This document shows, in pieces, positions 42,462-51,184 of a stretch of 64,000 nucleotides of DNA. The DNA comes from Roseomonas sp. HF4 (GTDB lineage Bacteria; Pseudomonadota; Alphaproteobacteria; Acetobacterales; Acetobacteraceae), in the NCBI RefSeq assembly GCF_005222755.1, contig NZ_STGD01000002.1, positions 62,001-126,000 of the forward strand. The letters run 5' to 3'. A program made the translations under genes and the position numbers. The notes under the pieces were generated by a model. That model worked only from the letters and a program-made list of their open reading frames with translations, did no database searches and was not told the origin of the DNA. The first letter of the stretch is position 1. Each line of letters opens with the position of its first letter.

Positions 42462-43244
42462 ATGCCGCGCTTCGCCGCGAACCTCTCGATGATGTTCAAT
42501 GAGGCCCCGTTCCTCGACCGCTTCGCGCTGGCCGCGGATGCCGGCTTCAAGGCGGTCGAATTCCTGTTTCCCTACGACTTCCCCGCCGCGGATATCGCCA
42601 CCCGGCTCAAGGACAACGGCCTGTCGCAGGTGCTGTTCAATGCGCCGCCGGGCGACTGGGCGGCCGGGGAACGCGGCATGGCCGCCCTGCCCGGCCGGCA
42701 GCAGGAATTCCGCGACGCCATCCTGCGCGCGCTCGACTACTGCGCGGCGCTGTCCTGCCCGCGGCTGCACGTCATGGCGGGGGTCGTGCCCGCGGCGGGC
42801 GTGCCGCACGACACGCTGACCGCGACCTACGGCGCGAACCTGGCGTGGGCAGCGGAGGAATGCGGCAGGGCGGGCGTGAAGCCGGTGATCGAGCCCATCA
42901 ACCACCGCGACATCCCGGGCTTCTTCCTGAACACCACCGACCAGGCGGCCGCCGTCATCCGGGCGGTCGGGCCCGAGAAGGTCGGCATGCAGTTCGACCT
43001 CTATCACTGCCAGATCACCGAGGGGGACCTCGTGAAGCGCGTCGAAAAGCACCTGCCGCTGATCGCGCACATGCAGGTGGCCGACAATCCGGGCCGCAAC
43101 GAGCCCGGCACGGGCGAGGTCAACTGGCCCTTCGTGTTCGAGCGGATCGACGCGCTCGGCTTCCGGGGCTGGATCGGCTGCGAGTACCGCCCGGCAGGCG
43201 AGACGGCGGCGGGGCTCGGCTGGTTCCAGCCCTGGCGGGGCTGA
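42462..43244 (+). CDS. hyi: Hydroxypyruvate isomerase (TIM-barrel)
   Basis: A 260-residue enzyme of the Hyi/OtnI family. MPRFAANLSMMFNEAPFLDRFALAADAGF is the typical opening. VKPVIEPINHRDIPGFFLNTTDQA carries the catalytic Glu, VGMQFDLYHCQITEGDL a metal-binding block, and FRGWIGCEYRPAG the second catalytic Glu. It interconverts hydroxypyruvate and tartronate semialdehyde (OtnI acts on related oxo-tetronates). The tartronate semialdehyde reductase gene lies 750 bases downstream. Glyoxylate carboligase is not in the window. Confidence 0.92.
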   Translation: MPRFAANLSMMFNEAPFLDRFALAADAGFKAVEFLFPYDFPAADIATRLKDNGLSQVLFNAPPGDWAAGERGMAALPGRQQEFRDAILRALDYCAALSCPRLHVMAGVVPAAGVPHDTLTATYGANLAWAAEECGRAGVKPVIEPINHRDIPGFFLNTTDQAAAVIRAVGPEKVGMQFDLYHCQITEGDLVKRVEKHLPLIAHMQVADNPGRNEPGTGEVNWPFVFERIDALGFRGWIGCEYRPAGETAAGLGWFQPWRG

Positions 43245-43254
43245 CGCGACCGCC

Positions 43255-43815
43255 TCAGCCGGCCCGGCGCGCCAGGGCCGGGCGGCGGGGCGCATCGCAG
43301 GCGCGGGCGAAATCGGTCATCTCCCGCACCAGCGCATCGCGGCCGACCGAGACGCCGACCGCCTCACCGATGACGAGCCGCGCCTCGGCGTCCCGGGCGT
43401 CGGGGTAATCGGCCCGCGCCTGCGCGAGCGCCACCCGGAAGGCCGCCCGGTCGAGGCTGAGGCTGATGCTCCGGTCGTGGTAGCCGGCCGGAACGACGCG
43501 CACCTCCGCCCAGCCGCCGGCGGGGTCGCCGAAGCCGAAGGCCACTGCCGTGCCGTCGGGCGCGCGGACGCCCTTCACCGCGATCGTCCAGGCGTCCGGC
43601 CGGGGGCATGCGAGTTCTACGGTCAGGCTGGCAAAGGGAAGTCCGAGGCCGGTGCCGAGCACCGACAGCACCGGCCGCCCGGTCGCCGGGTCCTGGTACC
43701 GCACGAAACTGTCCTGCGCAGACGCCATCGCCGGGGCGCCGAGCAACGCCGCGGCCAGCGCCACCCCGCGGAGGCACGACCGCCGCGACACGACGCAGAA
43801 AGGAATGACGCTCAT
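43255..43815 (-). CDS. Hypothetical exported protein
   Basis: A 186-residue protein with a signal peptide (RRSCLRGVALAAALLGAPAMASAQ) and a beta-rich mature part with no family I recognise. SLTVELACPRPDAWTIAVKGV and GGWAEVRVVPAGYHDRSISLSL suggest a small beta-sandwich. Two Cys residues (in ELACPRPD and RACDAP) could form a disulfide. Starts at 43815 (GGAGG 12 bases away) or 43827 (GGAGG adjacent) are possible. It is convergent with hyi and divergent from garR. Confidence 0.65.
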   Translation of the reverse strand: MSVIPFCVVSRRSCLRGVALAAALLGAPAMASAQDSFVRYQDPATGRPVLSVLGTGLGLPFASLTVELACPRPDAWTIAVKGVRAPDGTAVAFGFGDPAGGWAEVRVVPAGYHDRSISLSLDRAAFRVALAQARADYPDARDAEARLVIGEAVGVSVGRDALVREMTDFARACDAPRRPALARRAG

Positions 43816-43997
43816 TTTTTGGATCATCCTCCATGGTTTTTCTACCATTGGGATGGTCGCGATGCACGCCCTAACTTTCCCCGCATCGCGTCGCCGCCCG
43901 GCTGCGGCATGTTCGGCGCCGCGCTCCTCGGCTATGTCTCGCGGCGGCGGCCCGTCGGCCCGCCGCACGCACCACGCGCCGCTTCGGAGAGAAACGC

Positions 43998-44882
43998 ATG
44001 AAGATCGCCTTCATCGGCCTCGGCATCATGGGCCGTCCGATGGCCGGACACCTGAAGGTCGCAGGCCACGACATCACCGTGGTCGAGCGCGCGAGCCTGA
44101 CGGCCGAGGACCGGGCGAATTTCGCCGTCGCCCCGGACGCCGCCGCGGCTGCGGCCGGCGCCGAGGCCGTCATTCTTATGGTGCCCGACACCCCCGACGT
44201 TGAGGCGGTGCTGTTCGGCGCCCGGGGCGTGGCCGAGGGCGTGAAGCCCGGCGCCCTCGTGATCGACATGTCCTCGATCAGCCCGACCGCGACCAAGGGC
44301 TTCGCCGAGAAGCTCGCGGCAAGGGGGGCCGACTACGTCGATGCCCCCGTCTCGGGCGGCGAGGTCGGCGCGAAGCAGGCCACCCTGACCATCATGTGCG
44401 GCGGCACCGAGGCCGCCTTCGCCCGCGCGAAGCCCCTGTTCGAGGCGATGGGCAAGAACATCACCCTGGTCGGGCCGGTCGGCGCCGGGCAGACTTGCAA
44501 GGTCGCCAACCAGATCATCGTCGCGCTGACGATCGAGGCGGTGGCCGAGGCGCTGACCTTCGCCTCCAAGGCCGGCGCCGATCCGGCCAAGGTACGCCAG
44601 GCGCTGATGGGCGGACTTGCCACCTCCCGCATCCTGGAACTGCACGGGGAGCGCATGATCAAGCGCACCTTCGCGCCCGGCTTCCGCATCCGGCTGCACC
44701 AGAAGGACCTGAACCTGGCGCTACAGGCCGGGCGGGACCTCGGCGTGGCGCTTCCCAACACCGCCTCCACGCAGCAATTGTTCGCGGCCGTCGCGGCGGC
44801 GGGCGGGGCCGATCTCGACCATTCGGGGCTGGTCAAGGCGCTCGAGACGCTGGCGGCGCACAAGGTGGCCGAGGACAGCTGA
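43998..44882 (+). CDS. garR: 2-hydroxy-3-oxopropionate (tartronate semialdehyde) reductase
   Basis: A 294-residue beta-hydroxyacid dehydrogenase. MKIAFIGLGIMGRPMAGHL is the NAD(P)-binding fold, DAPVSGGEVGAKQATLTIMCGG the substrate loop, and GQTCKVANQIIVA holds the catalytic Lys. SQRILELHGERM-like and KDLNLAL blocks are as in GarR/GlxR. It reduces tartronate semialdehyde to D-glycerate, the step after hydroxypyruvate isomerase. A 3-hydroxyisobutyrate dehydrogenase role is less likely given the hyi neighbour. Confidence 0.9.
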   Translation: MKIAFIGLGIMGRPMAGHLKVAGHDITVVERASLTAEDRANFAVAPDAAAAAAGAEAVILMVPDTPDVEAVLFGARGVAEGVKPGALVIDMSSISPTATKGFAEKLAARGADYVDAPVSGGEVGAKQATLTIMCGGTEAAFARAKPLFEAMGKNITLVGPVGAGQTCKVANQIIVALTIEAVAEALTFASKAGADPAKVRQALMGGLATSRILELHGERMIKRTFAPGFRIRLHQKDLNLALQAGRDLGVALPNTASTQQLFAAVAAAGGADLDHSGLVKALETLAAHKVAEDS

Positions 44883-44994
44883 GCATATCCCGGGCGCGGC
44901 ACCCGGCCCCGCCCGATGGAGGCTGCGGAATAGTGTCTCGAAAACCGATGCGTTATCGCTTATCCTGATACGGGCTTCGTGTCCGGAGGGTGAG

Positions 44995-45873
44995 ATGCGG
45001 TTTGCGGAAATCGGTCAGCAATTGCGGGCCTACCGCCTGGAATCGGGATTGCGGGCGGAGGAAATCGCCGCCCGCCTCGGCGTGTCGCGCGCGGCCCTCT
45101 ACCGTTACGAGAAGGGGGAGGTGATCAAGCTCGACACCATCCGCCGGCTCGCGGAACTGCTGAAGATCTCGCCACTGTCGTTGCTCGGCATCGGCGTCGA
45201 GTATTTCGCCCGCCCCGCCGCCTTCCAGGAACGCCTCCGCCAGGTCGAGGAGCAGTCCGACCAGGTACTGCAGGTGGGCGGTGCGCTCTGCTACCCCGTG
45301 ACCACCGACGCCTTCGACGGCGCCATCGGCGAAGCCTGGACCGAAGCGGCGGAAGCCGCGCCCGACCGTCTGCTCGCGCGCACGCAGGTCGAGCAGATGC
45401 TCGGTCTGCTGACCGCGCGGAAGCGCCTGCAGCAGGCGCGCAAGCCCAACATCACCGCCATCCTGGGCGAGGGCTCTCTGCGCCGGATGCTCGCCGACGG
45501 CGTGGCGCCCGGCCTCTCGCTCTCGGAGCGTGCGCGCACGCGCTGCCGCCTCGCCGCCCGGGCTGAGGTCCAGGCCATCGCCGACCAGATGGAAAGCGTG
45601 CCGATCGGCCTGCAGCTCGGCCTGATCGCGGGCGTCGAGCCCTCCGGCCCCTTCGCGGTGCTGCGCGGGCGCGAGCGCGCCCATGTCGTCGGCAGCGCCT
45701 TCCCGCCGGACACCCATCCCGCGGCGGCAGCCGGCGTATCCTTCATCACCTCGGCCGACGAGGCGATCGGCACCCACCAGCGCGTGGCCGAGACCGCGTG
45801 GCGGGAGGCGCTCAAGGGCAGCGAGGCGGCCGCACGGGTCCGCGCCATCCTGGAGGAGGTGCCGGTCGCCTGA
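44995..45873 (+). CDS. XRE family transcriptional regulator
   Basis: A 292-residue protein. The N-terminal Cro/CI helix-turn-helix spans about residues 7-62: IGQQLRAYRLESGLRAEEIAARLGVSRAALYRYEKGEV. The remaining 220 residues have no domain I recognise; they resemble the effector region of alphaproteobacterial XRE regulators. GGAGG ends about 4 bases before the ATG. The upstream sequence has an imperfect TTATC...GATA repeat that might be its own operator. Targets are unknown; nearest candidates are garR and the acyltransferase gene. Confidence 0.85.
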   Translation: MRFAEIGQQLRAYRLESGLRAEEIAARLGVSRAALYRYEKGEVIKLDTIRRLAELLKISPLSLLGIGVEYFARPAAFQERLRQVEEQSDQVLQVGGALCYPVTTDAFDGAIGEAWTEAAEAAPDRLLARTQVEQMLGLLTARKRLQQARKPNITAILGEGSLRRMLADGVAPGLSLSERARTRCRLAARAEVQAIADQMESVPIGLQLGLIAGVEPSGPFAVLRGRERAHVVGSAFPPDTHPAAAAGVSFITSADEAIGTHQRVAETAWREALKGSEAAARVRAILEEVPVA

Positions 45874-46007
45874 GGGCGGCGCGGCCCCGCCCGGGCGCGT
45901 CCCGGGGACAGCCGCCGGTCGGCGACCATCGCCCTTGGCGTGAAGCCAGGGAGGATCCACAGGCCGGCAGCTTGGATCGAATTTCAGGCTGGCCGTTCAA
46001 GACAATG

Positions 46008-46025
46008 ATTTTTCTATATATATAA
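46008..46025. other. AT-rich tract between convergent genes
   Basis: ATTTTTCTATATATATAA stands out in the GC-rich sequence. It lies in the 175 bases between the ends of the XRE regulator and acyltransferase genes. An imperfect hairpin (GGCC...GGCC, near 45963-45994) precedes it, so it may be part of a terminator for the regulator gene. Confidence 0.35.
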
Positions 46026-46048
46026 CGATTCCAGGGGCGCCGTCCGCG

Positions 46049-48694
46049 TCACAGCCCGCGCCGCGCTTCCATCACCTCGGCATCCTCGGCGCTGGCCCGC
46101 ACCCGGAAGCCGAGCGCCCTGACGAAGCCCAGCATCGGGGCGTTGTCGGCCAGCACCGAGCCGACGACCTCGCGCACGCCGACCTCCTGCCCCCATTCGA
46201 ACAGGCGCTCCATCAGGTGCCGCGCGAGGCCCTGGCCCTTCCACGACGCCTCGACGATGACCGCGAATTCCGCCTCCGCCCCGCCGGGCTCCCGGATCAG
46301 GCGCGAGACGCCGACCGTGCGGTCCGGCGCGCCGGGGACCGCCTCGACCGCCACGAAGGCGATCTCCCGGTCGTAGTCGATCTGCGTCATCCGCGCGATC
46401 TGCGCAGGGCTGAGTTCCGCCAGCGCCGAGAAGAAGCGATATCGGATGTCCTCCGGCGTCAGGCGCGCGAAGAACTCGGCATGGGCCGCGGCGTCCTCGG
46501 GGCGGATCGGGCGCACCATCACCTGTCGGCCGTCCCGCCCGCGCCAGGGGCGCGCGAGCTCAGCCGGATAGGGCGGGATGGCGAGCAACGCCCGCTGCCC
46601 CTCCGGCCGCATCCTGACGGCGGCATCAAGAGCGAGGACACCTTCGGAATCCGCCAGCAAGGGGTTGATATTGCAGCATTCGATCTCGGGGAAGTCGACC
46701 GCGATTTGCGACAGCCGCACCAGCGCATCCGCGATCGCCGGGACATTCGCCGGCGCCAGGTCACGCCACCCCGCGAGAAGCCGCGCCGTGCGCGTCCGCC
46801 CGATCAACGCCCGCGCCAGGGTGAGGTTCAACGGCGGCAGGTCGAAGCCCTCGTCGGGGTCGATGTCCGCCGCCGTGCCACCGCGGCCGAAGCCGATCCA
46901 GGGGCCGAACATCGCATCCTCGCCGAGGCGCAGCCGCAATTCCTGGCCCCGCCCCGCCTGGCGCTGCACCAGGAAGCCCGACAGGCGCGCATCAGGCCGC
47001 GCCGCCGCGATGCGCGCCGCCATCGCCGCCGCGGCCTCCCGCACAGCGGCGGCCGATGCGAGGCCGAGCACGACGCCGCCCACCTCCGTCTTGCGCGGAA
47101 GATCCGGGCTCAGGATCTTGAGGACGATCGGAAAACCGAGCATGGCGGCGGCGGCCCCCGCTTCCTCGGGACCGGGGACGGCGCGACCCGGCACCGTCGG
47201 CACGCCATAGGCGGCGAGCACCGCGAGCGCCTCCTCCTCCGTGAGGTCGTGCCGGCCCTGCGCCCGCAGCCGGGCCAGCAGCGCCGCGACAGTCACCCTG
47301 TCGGGCGCGAGATCGAGCACGTCCCGGGCCGGCAGTTCCGCCGCGACAGCCCGGTTGCGCCGGTCATCGGCCAGGTGCAGCGCGCCGCGCACAGCGGCCT
47401 CGGGCGTGTCGAACACCGGCACGCCCGCGGCGGCGAGGCGCGCCCGCTGCGGGCCCGCCGTCGCCTGCCCGGGCCAGCCGACCAGGATGGGCGCGCCGCG
47501 GCTCGCCGCGACCGCGGCAGCCAGGCCTTCCCGCACGAGGTCGGGGTCGGCGTCGGCCATCGGGGCATGCAGCGCGACAACGGTGTCGACCTCCGGCAGG
47601 GCCGCGACCATGGCGGCAGCCTCCCCGAGCCGGGCTGCCCCCGACGGGCCGAGCGCCAGTGGATTGCGGCCGCTCCAGCCCTCCGGCAGGCCGAGCGCGA
47701 TGGCGGCGAGCCCCGGGTTCCCCAGTTCGGCGAGCCGCCCGCCGCCGGCCAGGACCGCATCGGCGGCGAGCGCGCCGAGCCCGATGCCGTCCGTCACAAC
47801 CGCGATCCGGTCGCCCGGCCCGGTGCGTCGCAGGCTCCGCCGCGTCAGCGCAAGTGTCTCGGCGGCCACGAGGAAGGCCTCGAGCCCCGCGACGCGCAGC
47901 ACACCCGCGCGGCGGAGCGCCGCCTCCATCACCTCGTCCGCCAGGCCGCTGCCATCGGCCAGGCGCCCCCCGGCGCGGATCGCGACCACCGGCCGGGTGC
48001 GCGCCGCGGCCCGGGCGGCCGAGACGAACATGCGCCGGTTCTTGATCCGCCGGAGGTCAAGCAGGATCGCCGCCGTCCCGGCATCCCGCGCCAGCCAGTC
48101 AAGCACGCCGGCGAAGCCGTAGTCCTGGTTGCCGCCGATGCCGACGACATGGCTGAAGCCGACGCTTTCCGCCGCCGCCCAGTCGAGCACGGTTCGCGCG
48201 ATGGCCGAGGATTGCGTGACCAGCGCCAGCCGCCCCGCGGCGGGGGCGATGTGGCTCAGCGTCGCGTTGAGGCCGATCGCGGGAACCGCCACGCCGAAGG
48301 ACCCCTGGCCGAGCGCGCGCACGCCCGTCTCGGCCGCGATCACGCCGAGGTCGGGCGCCGCGCCCGGCACAACGGCCGCGTGGCAGCCCCGCGCCGCGAG
48401 GTCCCGCATCGCCGCCGGCAGCCGCGCCGCCGGCAGGCAGAGCACCGCGAGGTCGGGCGCGACCGGGAGCTCCGCGATGCTCGCAGCCGGCTCGAACCCC
48501 GCGGGCTCGCCGCCCACGGCCATGAGGCGCCCGCGGAAGCCCCCGCCGGCCAGGTTGCGCGCGAGGACCGGCGCCTCGGCACTCGCCGCGTCGAGCAGCA
48601 GTACGACGCTCTCCGGGCGGAGCAGCGCCCGGTCGCGGAAGCCCCCGGCGCGCGCGGGCTGGATGAAGGCATCCGGCATTGTGCGGTGCAGCAT
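46049..48694 (-). CDS. Pat-type protein: acyl-CoA synthetase (NDP-forming)-like region fused to GNAT
   Basis: An 881-residue fusion. A CoA-binding Rossmann domain (about 20-130) is followed by succinyl-CoA ligase-like domains (about 140-450), an ATP-grasp domain (about 480-700, with GFPIVLKILSPDLPRKTEVGG) and a C-terminal GNAT acetyltransferase (about 720-881, GQGLARHLMERLFEWG). The Ser-His-Thr-Gly loop that carries the phosphorylated His of true NDP-forming synthetases is missing near residue 250, and the ATP-grasp HK is RK. This fits protein lysine acetyltransferases such as Pat, which control acyl-CoA synthetases. The start at 48694 is preceded by GGGGA. It is divergent from an esterase gene. 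Confidence 0.85.
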   Translation of the reverse strand: MLHRTMPDAFIQPARAGGFRDRALLRPESVVLLLDAASAEAPVLARNLAGGGFRGRLMAVGGEPAGFEPAASIAELPVAPDLAVLCLPAARLPAAMRDLAARGCHAAVVPGAAPDLGVIAAETGVRALGQGSFGVAVPAIGLNATLSHIAPAAGRLALVTQSSAIARTVLDWAAAESVGFSHVVGIGGNQDYGFAGVLDWLARDAGTAAILLDLRRIKNRRMFVSAARAAARTRPVVAIRAGGRLADGSGLADEVMEAALRRAGVLRVAGLEAFLVAAETLALTRRSLRRTGPGDRIAVVTDGIGLGALAADAVLAGGGRLAELGNPGLAAIALGLPEGWSGRNPLALGPSGAARLGEAAAMVAALPEVDTVVALHAPMADADPDLVREGLAAAVAASRGAPILVGWPGQATAGPQRARLAAAGVPVFDTPEAAVRGALHLADDRRNRAVAAELPARDVLDLAPDRVTVAALLARLRAQGRHDLTEEEALAVLAAYGVPTVPGRAVPGPEEAGAAAAMLGFPIVLKILSPDLPRKTEVGGVVLGLASAAAVREAAAAMAARIAAARPDARLSGFLVQRQAGRGQELRLRLGEDAMFGPWIGFGRGGTAADIDPDEGFDLPPLNLTLARALIGRTRTARLLAGWRDLAPANVPAIADALVRLSQIAVDFPEIECCNINPLLADSEGVLALDAAVRMRPEGQRALLAIPPYPAELARPWRGRDGRQVMVRPIRPEDAAAHAEFFARLTPEDIRYRFFSALAELSPAQIARMTQIDYDREIAFVAVEAVPGAPDRTVGVSRLIREPGGAEAEFAVIVEASWKGQGLARHLMERLFEWGQEVGVREVVGSVLADNAPMLGFVRALGFRVRASAEDAEVMEARRGL

Positions 48695-48812
48695 GACGCT
48701 CGCATCCCCATCCCGCAACCACCTCAAGGTGCCAGCGGCCCCGCGCCCGCGCCACCCCCTTGCCGTCGCGCCCCGCCGGGCTTCCACTGCGGCCCTGCAC
48801 AGGGAGCGATGC

Positions 48813-49766
48813 ATGAGTCAGGACCGCTGGGACCCCGAGATGCGCGCCTTCACGGCGATGATGGAAGACCGCGCCCGCGCCTTCCCGCCCGTCGACATGA
48901 CGGGGCCGATGGATGCGGCGCGCGCCGCGAATGACGGTCCGGGGTTGACGCTCGCCGCCGGCGGGCCGCGCATGGCCGAGAGCACCGATCGCTGGCTGTC
49001 CGTCCGCGGTCGCCGGCTGCTCTGCCGCGTCCACCGGCCGACCACGACCGGCCCCCTGCCCGTCATGGTCTATATCCATGGCGGCGGGTGGGTCTGGGGC
49101 AGCGTGGACACGCACGACCACATCATGCGGGGCTATGCCATGGCCGCGAATTGCGCGGTCGTCGGCCCCGACTACGCGCTGAGTCCCGAGGCGCCCTTCC
49201 CCCAGGCGCTCGAGGAATGCGCGGCGGTGGTGCGCTGGGTGGCGGCGCACGGGGCCGAATGGGGCCTCGACACCTCCCGCATCGTGGTGGGCGGCGATTC
49301 GGCCGGGGGCAACCTGGCCGTGGCCACGGCGCTGCTGCTGCGCGAGACGGACCCGGCGCTGGCGCTGCGCGGGCTGCTGCTGAACTACGGCGTCTTCGAT
49401 TCCCGCACCGACACGGCGTCCTATCGAGACTTCGGCACCGGCCACACGCTGACGCAGGAGAAGATGGACTTCTACTGGCGCTGCTACGCGCCGCGGGAGG
49501 CGGACCGGCTGCACCCGCTGGCCGCGCCGCTCCGCGCCGACCTGCGCGGCCTGCCGCCCTGCCTGCTGCATGTCGCGGAACTCGACGTGCTGGCCGCCGA
49601 GAATGCCGCGATGGAAGCCCGCCTGCGCGAAGCCGGCGTCGCGGTGGAGGCGACGACCTTCCCCGGCGTGCTGCACGGCTTCCTGCGCGCGGCCGGGCAT
49701 GTGGCCGCCGCCGACCGCGCCATCGCGGAAGCGAGCGCCTGGCTCGCCCGGCGCCTTGCCTCCTGA
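48813..49766 (+). CDS. Alpha/beta hydrolase (hormone-sensitive lipase family esterase)
   Basis: A 317-residue esterase. VMVYIHGGGWVWGS (His89-Gly-Gly-Gly) is the oxyanion motif and GGDSAGGNLA holds nucleophile Ser163. The acid is in HVAELDVLAAEN and the catalytic His in FPGVLHGFLRAA. The family hydrolyses short to medium acyl esters. No signal peptide is seen. It follows GGGAG and is divergent from the Pat-like gene. The substrate is unknown. Confidence 0.9.
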   Translation: MSQDRWDPEMRAFTAMMEDRARAFPPVDMTGPMDAARAANDGPGLTLAAGGPRMAESTDRWLSVRGRRLLCRVHRPTTTGPLPVMVYIHGGGWVWGSVDTHDHIMRGYAMAANCAVVGPDYALSPEAPFPQALEECAAVVRWVAAHGAEWGLDTSRIVVGGDSAGGNLAVATALLLRETDPALALRGLLLNYGVFDSRTDTASYRDFGTGHTLTQEKMDFYWRCYAPREADRLHPLAAPLRADLRGLPPCLLHVAELDVLAAENAAMEARLREAGVAVEATTFPGVLHGFLRAAGHVAAADRAIAEASAWLARRLAS

Positions 49767-49901
49767 AGCCGAACCCGCTTCGTCGAGATGCAGCCCGGCT
49801 TCGCGCGGTAGGATGCGGCGGACGGGCGCCGCCCGCCGGCCATGGCGAACCCGGATGCCGAAGCGATCCGGGTCCGCCGCGCGCAGGGTTTATGGGCCGG
49901 C

Positions 49902-50981
49902 TCAGCAGAAATGGGCGCCGCGGGTCTCGACCGGCACCATGTAGAGCGACTGGCTGGCCGTCATGAACAGCCGGTTGCGCCGCGTGCCGCCGAAGCAGAC
50001 GTTGGAGCAGATCTCGGGCAGCCTGATCAGCCCGATGCGCGCGCCGTCCGGGGCGAACACGTGCACCCCGTCATAGCCATCGCCTACCCAGCCGGCGCCG
50101 GCCCAGACGTTGCCGGCCTCGTCGCAGCGGATGCCGTCGGCGAAGCCGGTCTTGCCGTCCATGGTCATGTCGGCGAAGGCGCGCGGATTGGTCAGGCGCG
50201 CCCCGTCCACGTCGAAGGCCCAGATGATGCTGCGCGCCTGCTCGTAGTGGCTCTTCCCGGTGTCCGCGACATAGAGGATCCGGTAGTCGGGCGAGAAGCA
50301 GAGCCCGTTCGGCTTGAACGGCTGGTCGGCCACCTTCGCCACCTGGCCTGTCGCGGCGTCGATCCGGTAGATTGCCTCCTTGATGAAGGGGCGCGGGCTG
50401 GCGGATGATTCAGGCACGCGGTTGCCCTCGTAGTCCATCAGCCCGCCATATCCGGGGTCGGTGAACCACAGCGCGCCGTCGGCCGGGTGCACGACGCCGT
50501 CATTGGGCGCGTTGAAGGGCCCGTCCGGGCCGCGCGCGGCGAGCACCGTGACATTGCCGTGGGGCTCGTAGCGCACGACGTCGCGGTGGAAGTGGCGGAA
50601 GGCGATCTGCCGCCCCTCGCGGTCGAAGGTATTGCCGTTCGAATAGCCGGCGGGGCTGCGGAAGCGACGGGAGGTGCGCAGGTCCTCCTCGGTCACGCGC
50701 AGGCATTCGTCGTTCGGGATGTCCGACCAGATCAGGAAGCGGCCGGTGGCATGCCAGGCCGGCCCTTCGGCCCAGCCCATGCCGGTGTGCAGCCGCCGGA
50801 TCGACGTATTGCCGAGCCGGGCCGAGAAGCGCCGCGGGTCGAGGGCGACGATGTCCGGGTCGGGGTAGCGCGTGGGCGGTGCGCCGGGCCCGTAGGATCG
50901 CTGCGCGACGGCAGGCGCGGCAGCGAGGGATGCGGCGGCGGCAACGAAGCCGCGCCGCGACAGCGGTGCGATGGCAGTCAT
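49902..50981 (-). CDS. SMP-30/gluconolactonase family protein, exported by Tat
   Basis: A 359-residue six-bladed beta-propeller. The N-terminus MTAIAPLSRRGFVAAAASLAAAPAVA is a twin-arginine signal (Arg9-Arg10). MGWAEGPAWHATGRFLIWSDIPND holds the metal Glu, FNAPNDGVVHPADGALWFTDP the Asn/Asp pair, and KPNGLCFSPDYRILYVADTGK the catalytic region. Members hydrolyse sugar lactones such as glucono-lactone. Placement in the periplasm is inferred. GGGAGGA precedes the start. The kdgK/eda pair at 23.5 kb could use gluconate-type products, though it is far away. Confidence 0.9.
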   Translation of the reverse strand: MTAIAPLSRRGFVAAAASLAAAPAVAQRSYGPGAPPTRYPDPDIVALDPRRFSARLGNTSIRRLHTGMGWAEGPAWHATGRFLIWSDIPNDECLRVTEEDLRTSRRFRSPAGYSNGNTFDREGRQIAFRHFHRDVVRYEPHGNVTVLAARGPDGPFNAPNDGVVHPADGALWFTDPGYGGLMDYEGNRVPESSASPRPFIKEAIYRIDAATGQVAKVADQPFKPNGLCFSPDYRILYVADTGKSHYEQARSIIWAFDVDGARLTNPRAFADMTMDGKTGFADGIRCDEAGNVWAGAGWVGDGYDGVHVFAPDGARIGLIRLPEICSNVCFGGTRRNRLFMTASQSLYMVPVETRGAHFC

Positions 50982-51184
50982 TGGTCGTCCTCCCACGTCC
51001 GCGGCCATGGGCCGGCCGCGGTGGAGGCATCATGCGCCTTGCCGGCTGCCGGCGGCCGATGACATGCGCGTGAGAGCGCCGACGATACCGACGGGCGACG
51101 CCGCCCCGCCCGGGGACGGCGCGGCGGGCGGGACGGACGCCCCTGCCCCGGTGCCTTCAGGGGCCGCCCAGGGCCAGGTTCCGC

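Noticed and set aside
46217-48934. A 905-codon rightward open frame
   Set aside because: It is antisense to the Pat-like fusion and has no recognisable domain.
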